In this document: positions 28,064-36,836 of the stretch, one piece after another
How positions within the stretch are numbered: the stretch's first letter is position 1
Layout: each line of letters begins with the position of its first letter
Source of the DNA: Donghicola tyrosinivorans
GTDB lineage: Bacteria; Pseudomonadota; Alphaproteobacteria; Rhodobacterales; Rhodobacteraceae
Length of the DNA: 64,000 bases
Direction: 5' to 3'
Assembly (NCBI RefSeq): GCF_003003355.1
Contig: NZ_PVTQ01000002.1
Location: forward strand, 389,642 to 453,641
Translations under genes and position numbers: made by a program
Notes under the pieces: generated by a model
What the model was told of the DNA's origin: nothing
The model's input: the letters and a program-made list of their open reading frames with translations, nothing else
The model's database searches: none

Positions 28064-28492
28064 ATGACCGCAGATAAGGCCAAGCTTGCGGCCCAGTTTA
28101 TCGAGGCGATTCCGCATTCGCGTGCGCTGGGAATGAAGCTGACCGGAATCGGGGATGGCGAAGCCACGATCGAAATGCCCTATAGCGAAAGGCTGATTGG
28201 CGATCCCGAAACAGGGGTGATCCACGGGGGCGCTGTCTCGGCGCTGATGGATACGTGCAGTGGCGCCGCCGTCATGAGCCATCCTGACGGGCCGAAGGCC
28301 ACCGCGACCATCGATCTGCGGATCGACTACATGCGTGCCGCAACACCGGGTCAGACCATCCGCACACGGGCCTATTGTTATCATGTGACCCGCGCCGTGG
28401 CCTTTGTTCGCGCCGAGGCGGTGGATGATGACCCGGACCGTCCTGTTGCCACCGCCACTGGTGCCTTTACTTTTGAGAGGTCCAAAGCATGA
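28064..28492 (+). CDS. PaaI-family hotdog thioesterase (first)
   Basis: 142 residues of the hotdog fold. The helix-capping stretch VIHGGAVSALMDTCSGAAV is the PaaI/YbgC-type active-site motif, with the acidic residue on the central helix. Hydrolyses an acyl-CoA or aryl-CoA to free acid. Its stop overlaps the next thioesterase start by 4 bp. In this context the pair could release CoA from dead-end beta-oxidation intermediates; the substrate is not predictable. Confidence 0.85.
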   Translation: MTADKAKLAAQFIEAIPHSRALGMKLTGIGDGEATIEMPYSERLIGDPETGVIHGGAVSALMDTCSGAAVMSHPDGPKATATIDLRIDYMRAATPGQTIRTRAYCYHVTRAVAFVRAEAVDDDPDRPVATATGAFTFERSKA

Positions 28493-28980
28493 GCCGTCCC
28501 CGTCCCGAACCCGTTCAGGTCGTCAAGCAGCGGCGCGATGCGGCGCTGGCCGCTTTGGTGGCACGTGTGCCCTACATCCAGTTTCTCGGCGTGACCTTTG
28601 ACCGTCGCGGGGATGAGCTGACCGCCATCATGCATTATGATGACAAGCTGATCGGCAACCCCATGCTGCCCGCCATTCACGGTGGGGCCACGGCAGCCTT
28701 TCTGGAAACCACTGCGATCATCGAGCTTGGCTGGAACCAGATCTGGCAGGAGATCGAGACCGAGGGTAATGAACTGCCCCCCCTGCGCCTGCCGCGCACG
28801 ATTGATTTCACCGTGGACTATCTGCGATCCGGCCTGCCGCGGGATGCTTATGCGCGGGCGCGGATCAATCGCGTGGGTCGCCGCTATGCCAGCGTCCACG
28901 TTGAGGCATGGCAAGACAATCGCGATAAGCTGTTCGCGCAGGCCACCGGCCATTTCATGATGCCGCAACTGAATGACTGA
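28489..28980 (+). CDS. PaaI-family hotdog thioesterase (second)
   Basis: 163 residues. A diverged relative of the gene just upstream: AIHGGATAAFLETTAIIEL matches the same active-site helix, with Glu in place of Asp. The tandem arrangement with a 4-bp overlap suggests either a heteromeric enzyme or two enzymes of different chain length. The stop overlaps the MATE start by 8 bp. Confidence 0.83.
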   Translation: MSRPRPEPVQVVKQRRDAALAALVARVPYIQFLGVTFDRRGDELTAIMHYDDKLIGNPMLPAIHGGATAAFLETTAIIELGWNQIWQEIETEGNELPPLRLPRTIDFTVDYLRSGLPRDAYARARINRVGRRYASVHVEAWQDNRDKLFAQATGHFMMPQLND

Positions 28981-30292
28981 GACACTGCGCGAGGTCACGC
29001 ACCGCCGCGTTCTGAAGATCGCGGCGCCGATTGTGTTGTCAAATGCGACTGTGCCGATCTTGGGCGCGGTGGATACGGGCGTTGTCGGGCAGATGGGGCT
29101 GGCCGCGCCGATTGGGGCAGTGGGCGTGGGTGCGGTGATGCTGACCAGCGTTTACTGGATCTTCGGGTTCCTGCGTATGGGCACCACCGGCTTTGTCAGT
29201 CAGGCCGCAGGGGCAGGGGACCGGTCTGAGGTGGCTGCCCTTTTGACCCGTGTCCTGATGATTGCGCTGGTGGGGGGGCTTGCCCTGATCGCGCTGCAAG
29301 GGGTGATCTTTGATCTGGGGTTCCGGCTGGCCCCCGCCTCGGACGAGGTCGAGGCACTGGCCCGCGAATATATGTCCATCCGCATCTGGTCCGCGCCTGC
29401 GCCGATTGCCCTTTATGGCATCACCGGCTGGTTGATCGCGCAAGAGCGGACGCGGGGCGTGTTGGTGATCCAGCTATTGATGAACGGCATGAACATCCTG
29501 CTGGATTTGCTGTTCGTGCTGAAACTGGGCTGGGGCGTGCAAGGGGTGGCCTATGCCACGCTGCTGGCAGAACTGTCCGGTCTGGCCGTGGGCCTATGGC
29601 TGTGCCGTGCGGCGTTCAACGTGCCTGCATGGCGGGACTGGCAGCGTGTTTTTGACACTGCTCGTCTGCGGCAGATGGCGTTGGTGAATACTGACATCCT
29701 GATCCGCTCGGCCCTGCTGCAAGGCATCTTTGTCAGCTTTATCTTCCTCAGTTCCGACTTTGGCGATGTGTCGCTGGCGGCCAACCAAGTGCTGTTGCAG
29801 TTCCTTAGCATCACCGCCTATGCGCTGGACGGTTTCGCCTTTGCTGCCGAGGCGCTGGTGGGTGTGGCCTTTGGCGCGGGCAGTGTCAGCCATCTGCGCA
29901 AAGGGGCGGTCTATGCCTCGGTCTGGGCGGCGGGGGCGTCGGTGCTGATGGCGCTGGGATTTGCACTGGCGGGGGGCTGGATCATTGATCTGATGGCCAA
30001 GGCACCTGACGTGCAAGAGGCGGCCCGCATCTATCTGCCGTGGATGGTCGCCGCGCCTTTGGTGGGGGTGGCAGCGTGGATGCTGGACGGCATCTTTATC
30101 GGTGCGACCCGTAGTCAGGACATGCGCAACATGATGGTGGTCAGCTTTCTGATTTATGTGGGCGCGGTGCTGGTGCTGGTGCCGATGTTCGGCAATCACG
30201 GCCTTTGGATGGCGATGCTGATCAGCTTTGTGGTACGGGGCATCACGCTGGGGCTGCGCTATCCCGCGCTAGAACGGGCTGCCCTGAAATAG
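28973..30292 (+). CDS. MATE family efflux transporter
   Basis: 439 residues, about 12 membrane helices, in two similar halves as expected for MATE antiporters (DinF-like branch). Residues such as PILGAVDTGVVGQMG near the N-terminus fit the family. Proton- or sodium-driven export of organic cations or other compounds from the inner membrane. It is translationally linked to the two thioesterase genes, so the exported compound may be a product of acyl-CoA hydrolysis; this is inference. Confidence 0.9.
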   Translation: MTETLREVTHRRVLKIAAPIVLSNATVPILGAVDTGVVGQMGLAAPIGAVGVGAVMLTSVYWIFGFLRMGTTGFVSQAAGAGDRSEVAALLTRVLMIALVGGLALIALQGVIFDLGFRLAPASDEVEALAREYMSIRIWSAPAPIALYGITGWLIAQERTRGVLVIQLLMNGMNILLDLLFVLKLGWGVQGVAYATLLAELSGLAVGLWLCRAAFNVPAWRDWQRVFDTARLRQMALVNTDILIRSALLQGIFVSFIFLSSDFGDVSLAANQVLLQFLSITAYALDGFAFAAEALVGVAFGAGSVSHLRKGAVYASVWAAGASVLMALGFALAGGWIIDLMAKAPDVQEAARIYLPWMVAAPLVGVAAWMLDGIFIGATRSQDMRNMMVVSFLIYVGAVLVLVPMFGNHGLWMAMLISFVVRGITLGLRYPALERAALK

Positions 30293-30294
30293 CA

Positions 30295-30321
30295 AAACGC
30301 CGCGCGGGTGGCGCGGCGTTT
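30295..30321. terminator. Bidirectional hairpin between MATE gene and pyrD
   Basis: Perfect 11-bp stem AAACGCCGCGC (30295-30305) with GCGCGGCGTTT (30311-30321), loop of 5. It sits between convergent genes, 3 bp after the MATE stop and 20 bp from the pyrD stop. Confidence 0.8.
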
Positions 30322-30341
30322 CATCAGTCCGGTAAGGCGCG

Positions 30342-31400
30342 TTACAGCCAGTCGCCGCGCCCTGATCCCACCGCTTGGCCGATGTTGCCAAAGCCGTCGC
30401 GCAGCAGGAAACCGTCCAGCCCTTCAAGGATGTCTTCCACCAGCGAAAGCCCCTCATAAACCAGTGCCGAATAGATCTGCAGCGCCGAGGCCCCCGCACG
30501 GATCTTGGCATAGGCTTGCTCGGCGTTGCCGATGCCGCCCACACCCACCAGCGGGATTTTCCCTTCGGTCAGCACAGACAGTTGCGCCAGAACGCGGGTG
30601 GATTTTTCAAACAGAGGCTGGCCCGACAGACCGCCCATCTCACCTGCTTGGGCGCTTTTAAGACCATCACGGGACAGGGTGGTGTTGGTGGCGATGATCG
30701 CGGATAGCTTGGCCTCAATGGCGACCTCGGCGATCTCGGCCAATGCATCGTGATCCAGATCGGGGGCGATCTTCAGGAAGATGGGGATCGGCTTGTCCAG
30801 ACCCGCGTTTGCTTCCATCACACCGGCCAGTAGCGCCGACAGTGCCTCGCGCCCTTGCAGGTCACGCAGCTTTTCCGTGTTGGGAGAGCTGACGTTCACC
30901 GTGGCAAAATCCAGATACTGGCCGCATTTCGCCAGCACCTTCGCGTAATCGCCGGCGCGGTCGTCACTGTCCTTGTTCGCACCAAGGTTCAGACCGATCA
31001 CCGCGTCCTTGGGGCGGTTCGCCAGACGCTCGGCCGCGACGACCATGCCTTCGTTGTTAAAGCCAAAGCGGTTGATGACACCTTTGTCTTCGCTCAGGCG
31101 GAACAGACGCGGGCGGGCGTTGCCGGGTTGGGCGCGGGGCGTGATGGCACCCACCTCAAGAAAGCCGAAGCCCACTTTGGACAGGGGCGCGAGCGCCACG
31201 GCGTTCTTGTCGAAGCCTGCCGCAAGACCCAAAGGGTTGGCCAGAGGAAGGCCCGCCAGCTTGGTGGTCAAACGCGGAGACTTCACCACGCCGGGGCGCG
31301 GGGCCAGTCCGCTTTGCAACGCCTTCAGCGCCAGACCGTGGGCGGCCTCGGGGTCGAACGAACGGATCGCCCGCATTCCGATCTTTTCGATCAGCTTCAT
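30342..31400 (-). CDS. pyrD: Dihydroorotate dehydrogenase (quinone), class 2
   Basis: FMN enzyme of the inner membrane face that oxidises dihydroorotate to orotate with ubiquinone. 352 residues. The N-terminal helical extension ([15 protein letters not shown]) that marks class 2 is present. [12 protein letters not shown], the catalytic serine region [12 protein letters not shown] and the phosphate loop VGVGGIGN are visible. The start overlaps the stop of the DUF952 gene by 4 bp. Confidence 0.96.
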   Translation of the reverse strand: MKLIEKIGMRAIRSFDPEAAHGLALKALQSGLAPRPGVVKSPRLTTKLAGLPLANPLGLAAGFDKNAVALAPLSKVGFGFLEVGAITPRAQPGNARPRLFRLSEDKGVINRFGFNNEGMVVAAERLANRPKDAVIGLNLGANKDSDDRAGDYAKVLAKCGQYLDFATVNVSSPNTEKLRDLQGREALSALLAGVMEANAGLDKPIPIFLKIAPDLDHDALAEIAEVAIEAKLSAIIATNTTLSRDGLKSAQAGEMGGLSGQPLFEKSTRVLAQLSVLTEGKIPLVGVGGIGNAEQAYAKIRAGASALQIYSALVYEGLSLVEDILEGLDGFLLRDGFGNIGQAVGSGRGDWL

Positions 31401-31738
31401 GTCATGTCCTCAGGGAATTGATGCAGCCCGTCGGGGCCAAGGGGCAGCGGCTTGTGCCACAGCACGTCTTCCATCTGTAACGCACGGTAAAGATGAGGGA
31501 ACAGAGCCCCGCCGCGCGACGGCTCCCAGCGCAGATCGCCATCCATCCTGTCGGTCTCTACCGCCAGCAACACCAGTCCTTCGGCACCGGCGAAATGCTT
31601 GGCCGCTGTCTCGGCCGCCTGTTTGGCGGTCGAGAAATGGATATAGCCGTCCGTGACATCCACCGGCGCGCCGATGGTCTCGCCCTGAGACTGCAAAAGG
31701 GCCCACTCGGGGGCGCGAAAGATCTTGTAAATCAGCAT
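31397..31738 (-). CDS. DUF952 family protein
   Basis: 113 residues of the DUF952 family, fold distantly like glutathione-S-transferase-fused or ADP-ribosyl-type small domains, function unknown. The conserved [19 protein letters not shown] and [10 protein letters not shown]...FPHLYRAL segments are clear. The start at 31738 is chosen by family length; no good ribosome-binding site is visible. It is coupled to pyrD, an arrangement common in this family of bacteria. Confidence 0.85.
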   Translation of the reverse strand: MLIYKIFRAPEWALLQSQGETIGAPVDVTDGYIHFSTAKQAAETAAKHFAGAEGLVLLAVETDRMDGDLRWEPSRGGALFPHLYRALQMEDVLWHKPLPLGPDGLHQFPEDMT

Positions 31739-31852
31739 ATGGCGGTGATGGCCCCTGCGCGTCCCCACGTCAAGTTCACAAAGGTGTCGTCGATTGAGAG
31801 CTAATGCCTTTAGCATCACCCCATTGGACTGAGTCGAAAGAAAGGTTTCCTG

Positions 31853-33406
31853 ATGATCCGTCTGTTTACGACCAGCGCAGCGCTTGCTTTGGCCGCGTCT
31901 GCCGCCACCGCTGACTATTCACTGACCATCCTGCACACGAATGACTTTCATTCGCGGTTTGAACCGATCAGCAAATACGACAGCACCTGTGGGGCCGAAG
32001 ATAATGCCGAAGGCAAATGCTTTGGCGGTTCTGCCCGTCTGGTGACCGCGCTGGAGGCCGCCCGCGCCCGCAGCAACAACAGCGTTCTGTTCGATGGCGG
32101 AGACCAGTTTCAGGGCACGCTGTTCTACACCTATTACAAAGGCAAGCTTGCCGCCGAGATGATGAACAAGATGGGTTACGACGGGATGACCGTTGGCAAC
32201 CACGAATTCGACGACGGCCCCGAAGTGCTTGCAGGCTTTATGGATGCGGTAACCTTCCCCGTCCTGATGTCGAACGCCGATGTCTCGATGGAGCCCGCGC
32301 TGGCAGGCAAGCTGCAGAAATCTACCGTGATTGAGCGGGGCGGCGAAAAGATCGGCCTGATCGGCCTGACGCCGCAAGACACCGACGAACTGGCCTCGCC
32401 CGGCAAAAACGTCGTCTTCACCGATCCGGTGCAGGCCGTGCAGGGCGAAGTGGACAAGCTGACCGCAGAGGGTGTGAACAAGATCATCGTCCTGTCGCAC
32501 TCGGGCTATGTGGTGGATCAGCGCGTTGCTGCCGAGACCACGGGCGTCGATGTGATCGTGGGCGGTCACAGCAACACCCTGCTGGGCGACATGGAAGGCG
32601 CCGAAGGCCCATATCCGACGGTCGTCAACGGCACGCAGATCCTGTCGGCGTATGCTTACGGCAAGTTCCTGGGCGAGTTGAACGTCACCTTCGATGATGA
32701 AGGCAACATTCTTGAGGCATCGGGCCAGCCGATCATCATGGACGCCGCCGTCACCGAGGATGAAGCCACCGTTGCCCGCATCACCGAAGCAGCCGCGCCG
32801 CTGGAAGAAATCCGCAACAAGGTTGTCGCTGAATCCGCCGAAGCCATCGACGGTGACCGGAATTCCTGTCGTGCTGGCGAATGCCAGATGGGGAACCTTG
32901 TTGCCGACGCCATGCTGGCGCGCGTGAAAGGTCAGGGCATCCAGATCGCCATCCAGAACGGCGGCGGCGTCCGTGCCAGCATCGACGCTGGCGAAGTGAC
33001 CATGGGCGAAGTGCTGACCGTGCTGCCGTTCCAGAACACCCTCTCGACTTTCCAGGTCAGCGGCGCCACCATTGTTGAGGCGCTTGAGAACGGCGTCAGC
33101 CAGATCGAGGAAGGCGCAGGCCGCTTCCCGCAGGTTTCCGGCATGAGCTTCAAATTTGATGCTGCCGCAGAGCCGGGTAGCCGCGTCAGCGATGTAATGG
33201 TCGGCGATGCACCGATCGATCCCGCCGCAACTTACGGTGTTGTTTCAAACAACTACGTTCGGAATGGCGGCGACGGGTTCAAAATGTTCGTTGATGCGGA
33301 AAATGCCTACGATTTTGGCCCTGATCTGGCAGATGTCGTGGCGGAATACATCGCGGCGCAAGGCCCTTATAAGCCCTACACCGACGGCCGTATCAGCGCG
33401 AAGTGA
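31853..33406 (+). CDS. Periplasmic 5'-nucleotidase / UshA-like metallophosphatase
   Basis: 517 residues: signal peptide about 1-20, metallophosphatase domain (HTNDFHS, GGDQFQG, GNHEFDDG, GGHSN metal ligands) to about 300, and a C-terminal 5'-nucleotidase domain (QNGGGVRASI, NGGDGF) that binds the nucleoside. Hydrolyses extracellular nucleotides or UDP-sugars to supply nucleosides and phosphate. The products could feed the salvage operon at 12-16.5 kb. It has its own strong terminator. Confidence 0.93.
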   Translation: MIRLFTTSAALALAASAATADYSLTILHTNDFHSRFEPISKYDSTCGAEDNAEGKCFGGSARLVTALEAARARSNNSVLFDGGDQFQGTLFYTYYKGKLAAEMMNKMGYDGMTVGNHEFDDGPEVLAGFMDAVTFPVLMSNADVSMEPALAGKLQKSTVIERGGEKIGLIGLTPQDTDELASPGKNVVFTDPVQAVQGEVDKLTAEGVNKIIVLSHSGYVVDQRVAAETTGVDVIVGGHSNTLLGDMEGAEGPYPTVVNGTQILSAYAYGKFLGELNVTFDDEGNILEASGQPIIMDAAVTEDEATVARITEAAAPLEEIRNKVVAESAEAIDGDRNSCRAGECQMGNLVADAMLARVKGQGIQIAIQNGGGVRASIDAGEVTMGEVLTVLPFQNTLSTFQVSGATIVEALENGVSQIEEGAGRFPQVSGMSFKFDAAAEPGSRVSDVMVGDAPIDPAATYGVVSNNYVRNGGDGFKMFVDAENAYDFGPDLADVVAEYIAAQGPYKPYTDGRISAK

Positions 33407-33429
33407 TCGCACTGTAATCGCAAATTTGT

Positions 33430-33453
33430 GGGCCGCACTTGAGGGTGCGGCCC
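33430..33453 (+). terminator. Intrinsic terminator of the nucleotidase gene
   Basis: Perfect 9-bp stem GGGCCGCAC (33430-33438) with GTGCGGCCC (33445-33453), loop of 6, then GTTTTATTT leading directly into the palindromic GAGTATTT repeat. Confidence 0.9.
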
Positions 33454-33462
33454 GTTTTATTT

Positions 33463-33516
33463 GAGTATTTAAGCAATAAAGAAGCGGTGGTGGACTTCTT
33501 TATTGCTTAAATACTC
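33463..33516. repeat. Second 22-bp perfect palindrome of the GAGTATTT family
   Basis: Arms at 33463-33484 and 33495-33516 are identical to those at 4833-4892 (AA version), with an unrelated 10-nt loop. Identical arms and differing loops in two distant places mean a dispersed element, not chance. Here it lies between tandem genes, after a normal terminator. Confidence 0.85.
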
Positions 33517-33559
33517 ATAATAGCTTCAGTGAAGCGGCTAAGCTTGGAAGGTCGGGGCC

Positions 33560-34219
33560 ATGTGCGGAAGATTTTCGATCACAATTCCCGAAGAGGCGAT
33601 GGCGCAGATTTTTGACGCTTTGCCCGCAAATGATTTGCCCGAAACGCCGAATTACAATGTCTGTCCGACCAATGATGTTGCTGTTGTACTGGCCGGAGAG
33701 CGGCGCAGGTTGGTGTCGATGCGCTGGGGGTTTATTCCCAAGTGGTACAACGCGCCTAACGACGGTCCGCTTTTAATCAATGCGCGGGCTGAGACGATTG
33801 CACAGAAGCCCGCCTTCCGTGAGGCGTGCAGGCAGCGGCGGTGTATCTTGCCGGTAAGCGGGTTTTATGAATGGACCAAGACACCGGACGGCAAACGCTT
33901 ACCTTGGTATATTTTTCGCACGGATGGGGCGCCGATGGCGTTTGCGGGGGTTTGGCAAGAGTGGGAGGGGCCTGAGGGGCCGACCCGCACTTGCGCAATT
34001 GTGACGTGTGCGGCGAATGAGGGAATGTCGACGATCCATCACCGGATGCCCGTAGTGCTGGAGCCCGAGAATTTCGGCCTGTGGCTGGGCGAAGAGGGAC
34101 ACGGTGCCGCGCCTTTGATGCGTCCGGCAGCGGAAGAGGTTTTACGATGGTACCGCGTTGATCCGGCGGTGAATTCCAACCGCGCAGAAGGGCCGGAATT
34201 GATTGAACCGATCCCTTGA
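33560..34219 (+). CDS. SRAP family protein (YedK/HMCES type)
   Basis: 219 residues. Cys2 directly after the initiator (MCGRF) is the residue that forms a covalent thiazolidine bond with abasic sites in single-stranded DNA. The partner residues are visible in NARAET, GFYEW and IHHRMP. Shields abasic sites during replication. A housekeeping DNA repair protein; no SOS box was looked for beyond the obvious and none was seen. Confidence 0.95.
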   Translation: MCGRFSITIPEEAMAQIFDALPANDLPETPNYNVCPTNDVAVVLAGERRRLVSMRWGFIPKWYNAPNDGPLLINARAETIAQKPAFREACRQRRCILPVSGFYEWTKTPDGKRLPWYIFRTDGAPMAFAGVWQEWEGPEGPTRTCAIVTCAANEGMSTIHHRMPVVLEPENFGLWLGEEGHGAAPLMRPAAEEVLRWYRVDPAVNSNRAEGPELIEPIP

Positions 34220-34254
34220 CCTCGTCCGTGCCATGGCATACCTACAGGCGGAGC

Positions 34255-34328
34255 GCGGGCGTTGTGTAGTGGTAAGACCTTAGCCTTCCAAGCTAATGAC
34301 GCGGGTTCGATTCCCGCCGCCCGCTCCA
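34255..34328 (+). tRNA. tRNA-Gly (anticodon TCC)
   Basis: Acceptor stem GCGGGCG pairs with CGCCCGC. The anticodon stem TTAGC/GCTAA encloses CTTCCAA, giving anticodon TCC. The T-arm GCGGGTTCGATTCCCGC is intact, and CCA is encoded (34326-34328). Confidence 0.96.
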
Positions 34329-34532
34329 AAAAATCCCAACTTTTTTGATGTCTTGTTTGCGGGGGCTGGCCACTTGTGCGGTCCTTTATCCCAGCTGTCC
34401 TATAATGTTGTAGTGGGCCGGGCAGTGGGTACGGTCGCTCGCCTCTTTGTGATGGTTCTGGTGCAAGCACCCGTTGTTTTCTGGCAGTACACGATTTATC
34501 CTGATAGAAATACTAAGATTTCAGGAAGTACG

Positions 34533-34817
34533 ATGAAAACCTTCACGATTTTTCGAACCGACAACGCAAGCCGCTATTTGCAGCAACTCTGCAAACACTT
34601 TCAGCACAAGACCGAAGTCGTCTTTACTGCCACCGAAGGGCGCTGTGTTTTTGACGTGGCGACGGCCCAGATGATTGCGGGGGACGATCTGTTGAAAGTC
34701 ACCATCGAAGCAGAGGATGCGGCGGGGTTGGAGCGTGGCCAGAACGTGATCTGGAAGCATCTGGAGCGCTTTGCTTTTCGCGAATCCCTGCCTGCACCGG
34801 ACTGGCAGATAGTCTGA
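34533..34817 (+). CDS. DUF2218 family protein
   Basis: 94 residues matching the small DUF2218 family (function unknown; sometimes beside siderophore or iron genes elsewhere). Conserved features are an early RYLQQLCKHF helix, the GRCVFD strand and the C-terminal WKHLERFAFRE helix. The start at 34533 follows AGGAAG. The 200 bp between tRNA-Gly and this gene hold no feature I can support apart from a TATAAT at 34401 without a matching -35 box. Confidence 0.75.
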   Translation: MKTFTIFRTDNASRYLQQLCKHFQHKTEVVFTATEGRCVFDVATAQMIAGDDLLKVTIEAEDAAGLERGQNVIWKHLERFAFRESLPAPDWQIV

Positions 34818-34917
34818 ACTACGCCGCGTTTCCCGCGGTAGTGTCGTTCTTCACGCACTGAGTGCTTGACCCGCCATCCCCCGACGGCCATGTAACCTGC
34901 GTTATTCCGGAGGACCC

Positions 34918-36717
34918 ATGGCCCGCAGACCCTCATCCAGTGCTTCTTTGCCCGAACGTGAAAAATCCAAGCGTGTGGGGGCTCTTCGGTCATTGTTGCC
35001 GTTCATCATGCCTTATCGCGGGTTGGTGGCTCTGGCGATGGTGGCGCTTGTTCTGACGGCGGGGATCTCGTTGATGTTGCCGCTGGCGGTGCGCCGCGTG
35101 GTGGACAACTTCGGCGTCACTGATGGGGCGATGCTGAATCTTTATTTCGGCTCTGCGCTGGCTTTGGCGGGGCTTTTGGCCCTTGGTACGGCGGCCCGCT
35201 ATGCCTTGGTCACCCGCTTGGGCGAACGCGTGGTGGCCGACATCCGCAAGGCGGTGTTCGACCGGATGGTGGGTATGAGCCCCACTTTCTACGAAAACAT
35301 CATGACCGGCGAGGTTCTGAGCCGGATCACTACCGATACGACCCTGATCCTGTCGGTGATCGGCTCGTCCATCAGCGTGGCGCTGCGCAATGTTCTGATC
35401 CTCTTTGGTGGTCTGATCCTGATGCTGGCGACCTCGGCCAAGCTGACCGGTCTGGTGCTGCTGATTGTGCCGCTGGTGCTGGTGCCGATCTTGACGCTGG
35501 GGCGCAAGCTGCGTGTCCTAAGCCGTGAAAACCAAGACTGGATCGCGGCAAGCTCGGGCGAGGCGTCAGAGGTGTTGCTGTCGGTCCAGACTGTGCAGGC
35601 CTTTACCGCAGAGAGCAAAAGCCGTGGCCGGTTCTCTGATGTGACCGAGAAATCCTATGACGCGGCCAGACGCCGGATCACCACGCGTGCTTTTATGACG
35701 GCGATCGTGATCTTTCTGGTCTTTGCGGGCGTCGTGGGCGTGCTGTGGATCGGGGCGCTGGATGTGCGGGCAGGGGGCATGTCGGCCGGTGCGCTGATCC
35801 AGTTCGTGATCTACTCGGTTATGGTTGCGGGCTCTGTCGGGGCGTTGTCCGAAATCTGGAGCGAATTGCAGCGTGCCGCTGGCGCGACCGAGCGTTTGGT
35901 TGAGCTGTTGAATGCCGAAGATACAGTGACCGATCCTGCGCAGCCTGCGGCGCTGGCGAAACCGGTGCGCGGGGCGATTACGTTTGATGACGTGAGCTTT
36001 GTCTATCCTGCCCGCCCAGATGCCCCTGCGTTGAACAATGTCACGCTGGATGTGGCCCCGGGTGAGACTGTGGCGCTGGTTGGCCCCTCGGGTGCGGGCA
36101 AATCCACCGTCATCCAGTTGCTCGAGCGCTTCTATGATCCGAGTGCCGGTCAAATCCTGCTGGATGGTGTGGCACTGACTGATCTGGATCGTGATGCCTT
36201 CCGCCGTGAGATGGCGCTGGTGCCGCAGGATCCGGTGATCTTTGCGGCCTCGGCCCGCGAGAATATCCGCTTTGGTCGTCCCGATGCCACCGATGCACAG
36301 GTTGAGGCCGCCGCCGCCGCCGCTGCCGCCCATGACTTTATCGCCGCTCTGCCCGACGGGTATGACACCTATGTGGGTGAGCGGGGCGTGATGCTGTCGG
36401 GCGGTCAGAAGCAACGTATCGCCATCGCTCGTGCCATCCTGCGCGATGCGCCAGTTCTGCTGCTGGATGAGGCCACCAGCGCCCTAGACGCAGAATCAGA
36501 GCGGTTGGTGCAACAGGCCGTGGACGAGTTGTCCAAGAACCGGACCACCATTGTTGTGGCGCACCGTCTGGCGACGGTGAAGAAGGCTGATCGTATTGTG
36601 GTCATGGAAGACGGGCGCATCGTTGCCCAAGGAAAACATGACGCTTTGGTCGCCGAAGGTGGCCTTTATGCGCGGTTGGCCCGACTGCAATTTACCGATG
36701 GTCTGGCGGCGGAATAA
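34918..36717 (+). CDS. ABC transporter, fused permease and ATPase (MsbA-like)
   Basis: 599 residues: a six-helix exporter domain (about 25-330) and an ATPase domain with Walker A GPSGAGKST, signature LSGGQKQR, Walker B VLLLDEATSALD and the H-loop AHRLAT. A half-transporter that works as a homodimer, exporting lipids, lipopolysaccharide precursors or drugs. A run of eight alanines before the HDFI segment is a local simple repeat (about 36307-36330) and is harmless. Substrate unknown. Confidence 0.93.
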   Translation: MARRPSSSASLPEREKSKRVGALRSLLPFIMPYRGLVALAMVALVLTAGISLMLPLAVRRVVDNFGVTDGAMLNLYFGSALALAGLLALGTAARYALVTRLGERVVADIRKAVFDRMVGMSPTFYENIMTGEVLSRITTDTTLILSVIGSSISVALRNVLILFGGLILMLATSAKLTGLVLLIVPLVLVPILTLGRKLRVLSRENQDWIAASSGEASEVLLSVQTVQAFTAESKSRGRFSDVTEKSYDAARRRITTRAFMTAIVIFLVFAGVVGVLWIGALDVRAGGMSAGALIQFVIYSVMVAGSVGALSEIWSELQRAAGATERLVELLNAEDTVTDPAQPAALAKPVRGAITFDDVSFVYPARPDAPALNNVTLDVAPGETVALVGPSGAGKSTVIQLLERFYDPSAGQILLDGVALTDLDRDAFRREMALVPQDPVIFAASARENIRFGRPDATDAQVEAAAAAAAAHDFIAALPDGYDTYVGERGVMLSGGQKQRIAIARAILRDAPVLLLDEATSALDAESERLVQQAVDELSKNRTTIVVAHRLATVKKADRIVVMEDGRIVAQGKHDALVAEGGLYARLARLQFTDGLAAE

Positions 36718-36836
36718 CGCTACGGCGCAAAGCTGACTCTTTCGTTGCGTCAGGCTTGCGCCATCGCAATGGACACCGCATCCTTATAGCGAGGAACAAA
36801 AACGGGGTCCGGACCAACGGGCCGGGGAGGAATTAT

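Noticed and set aside
34401..34406. TATAAT as a promoter of the DUF2218 gene
   Set aside because: No -35 hexamer at 16-19 bp spacing was found, so it was not listed as a promoter.
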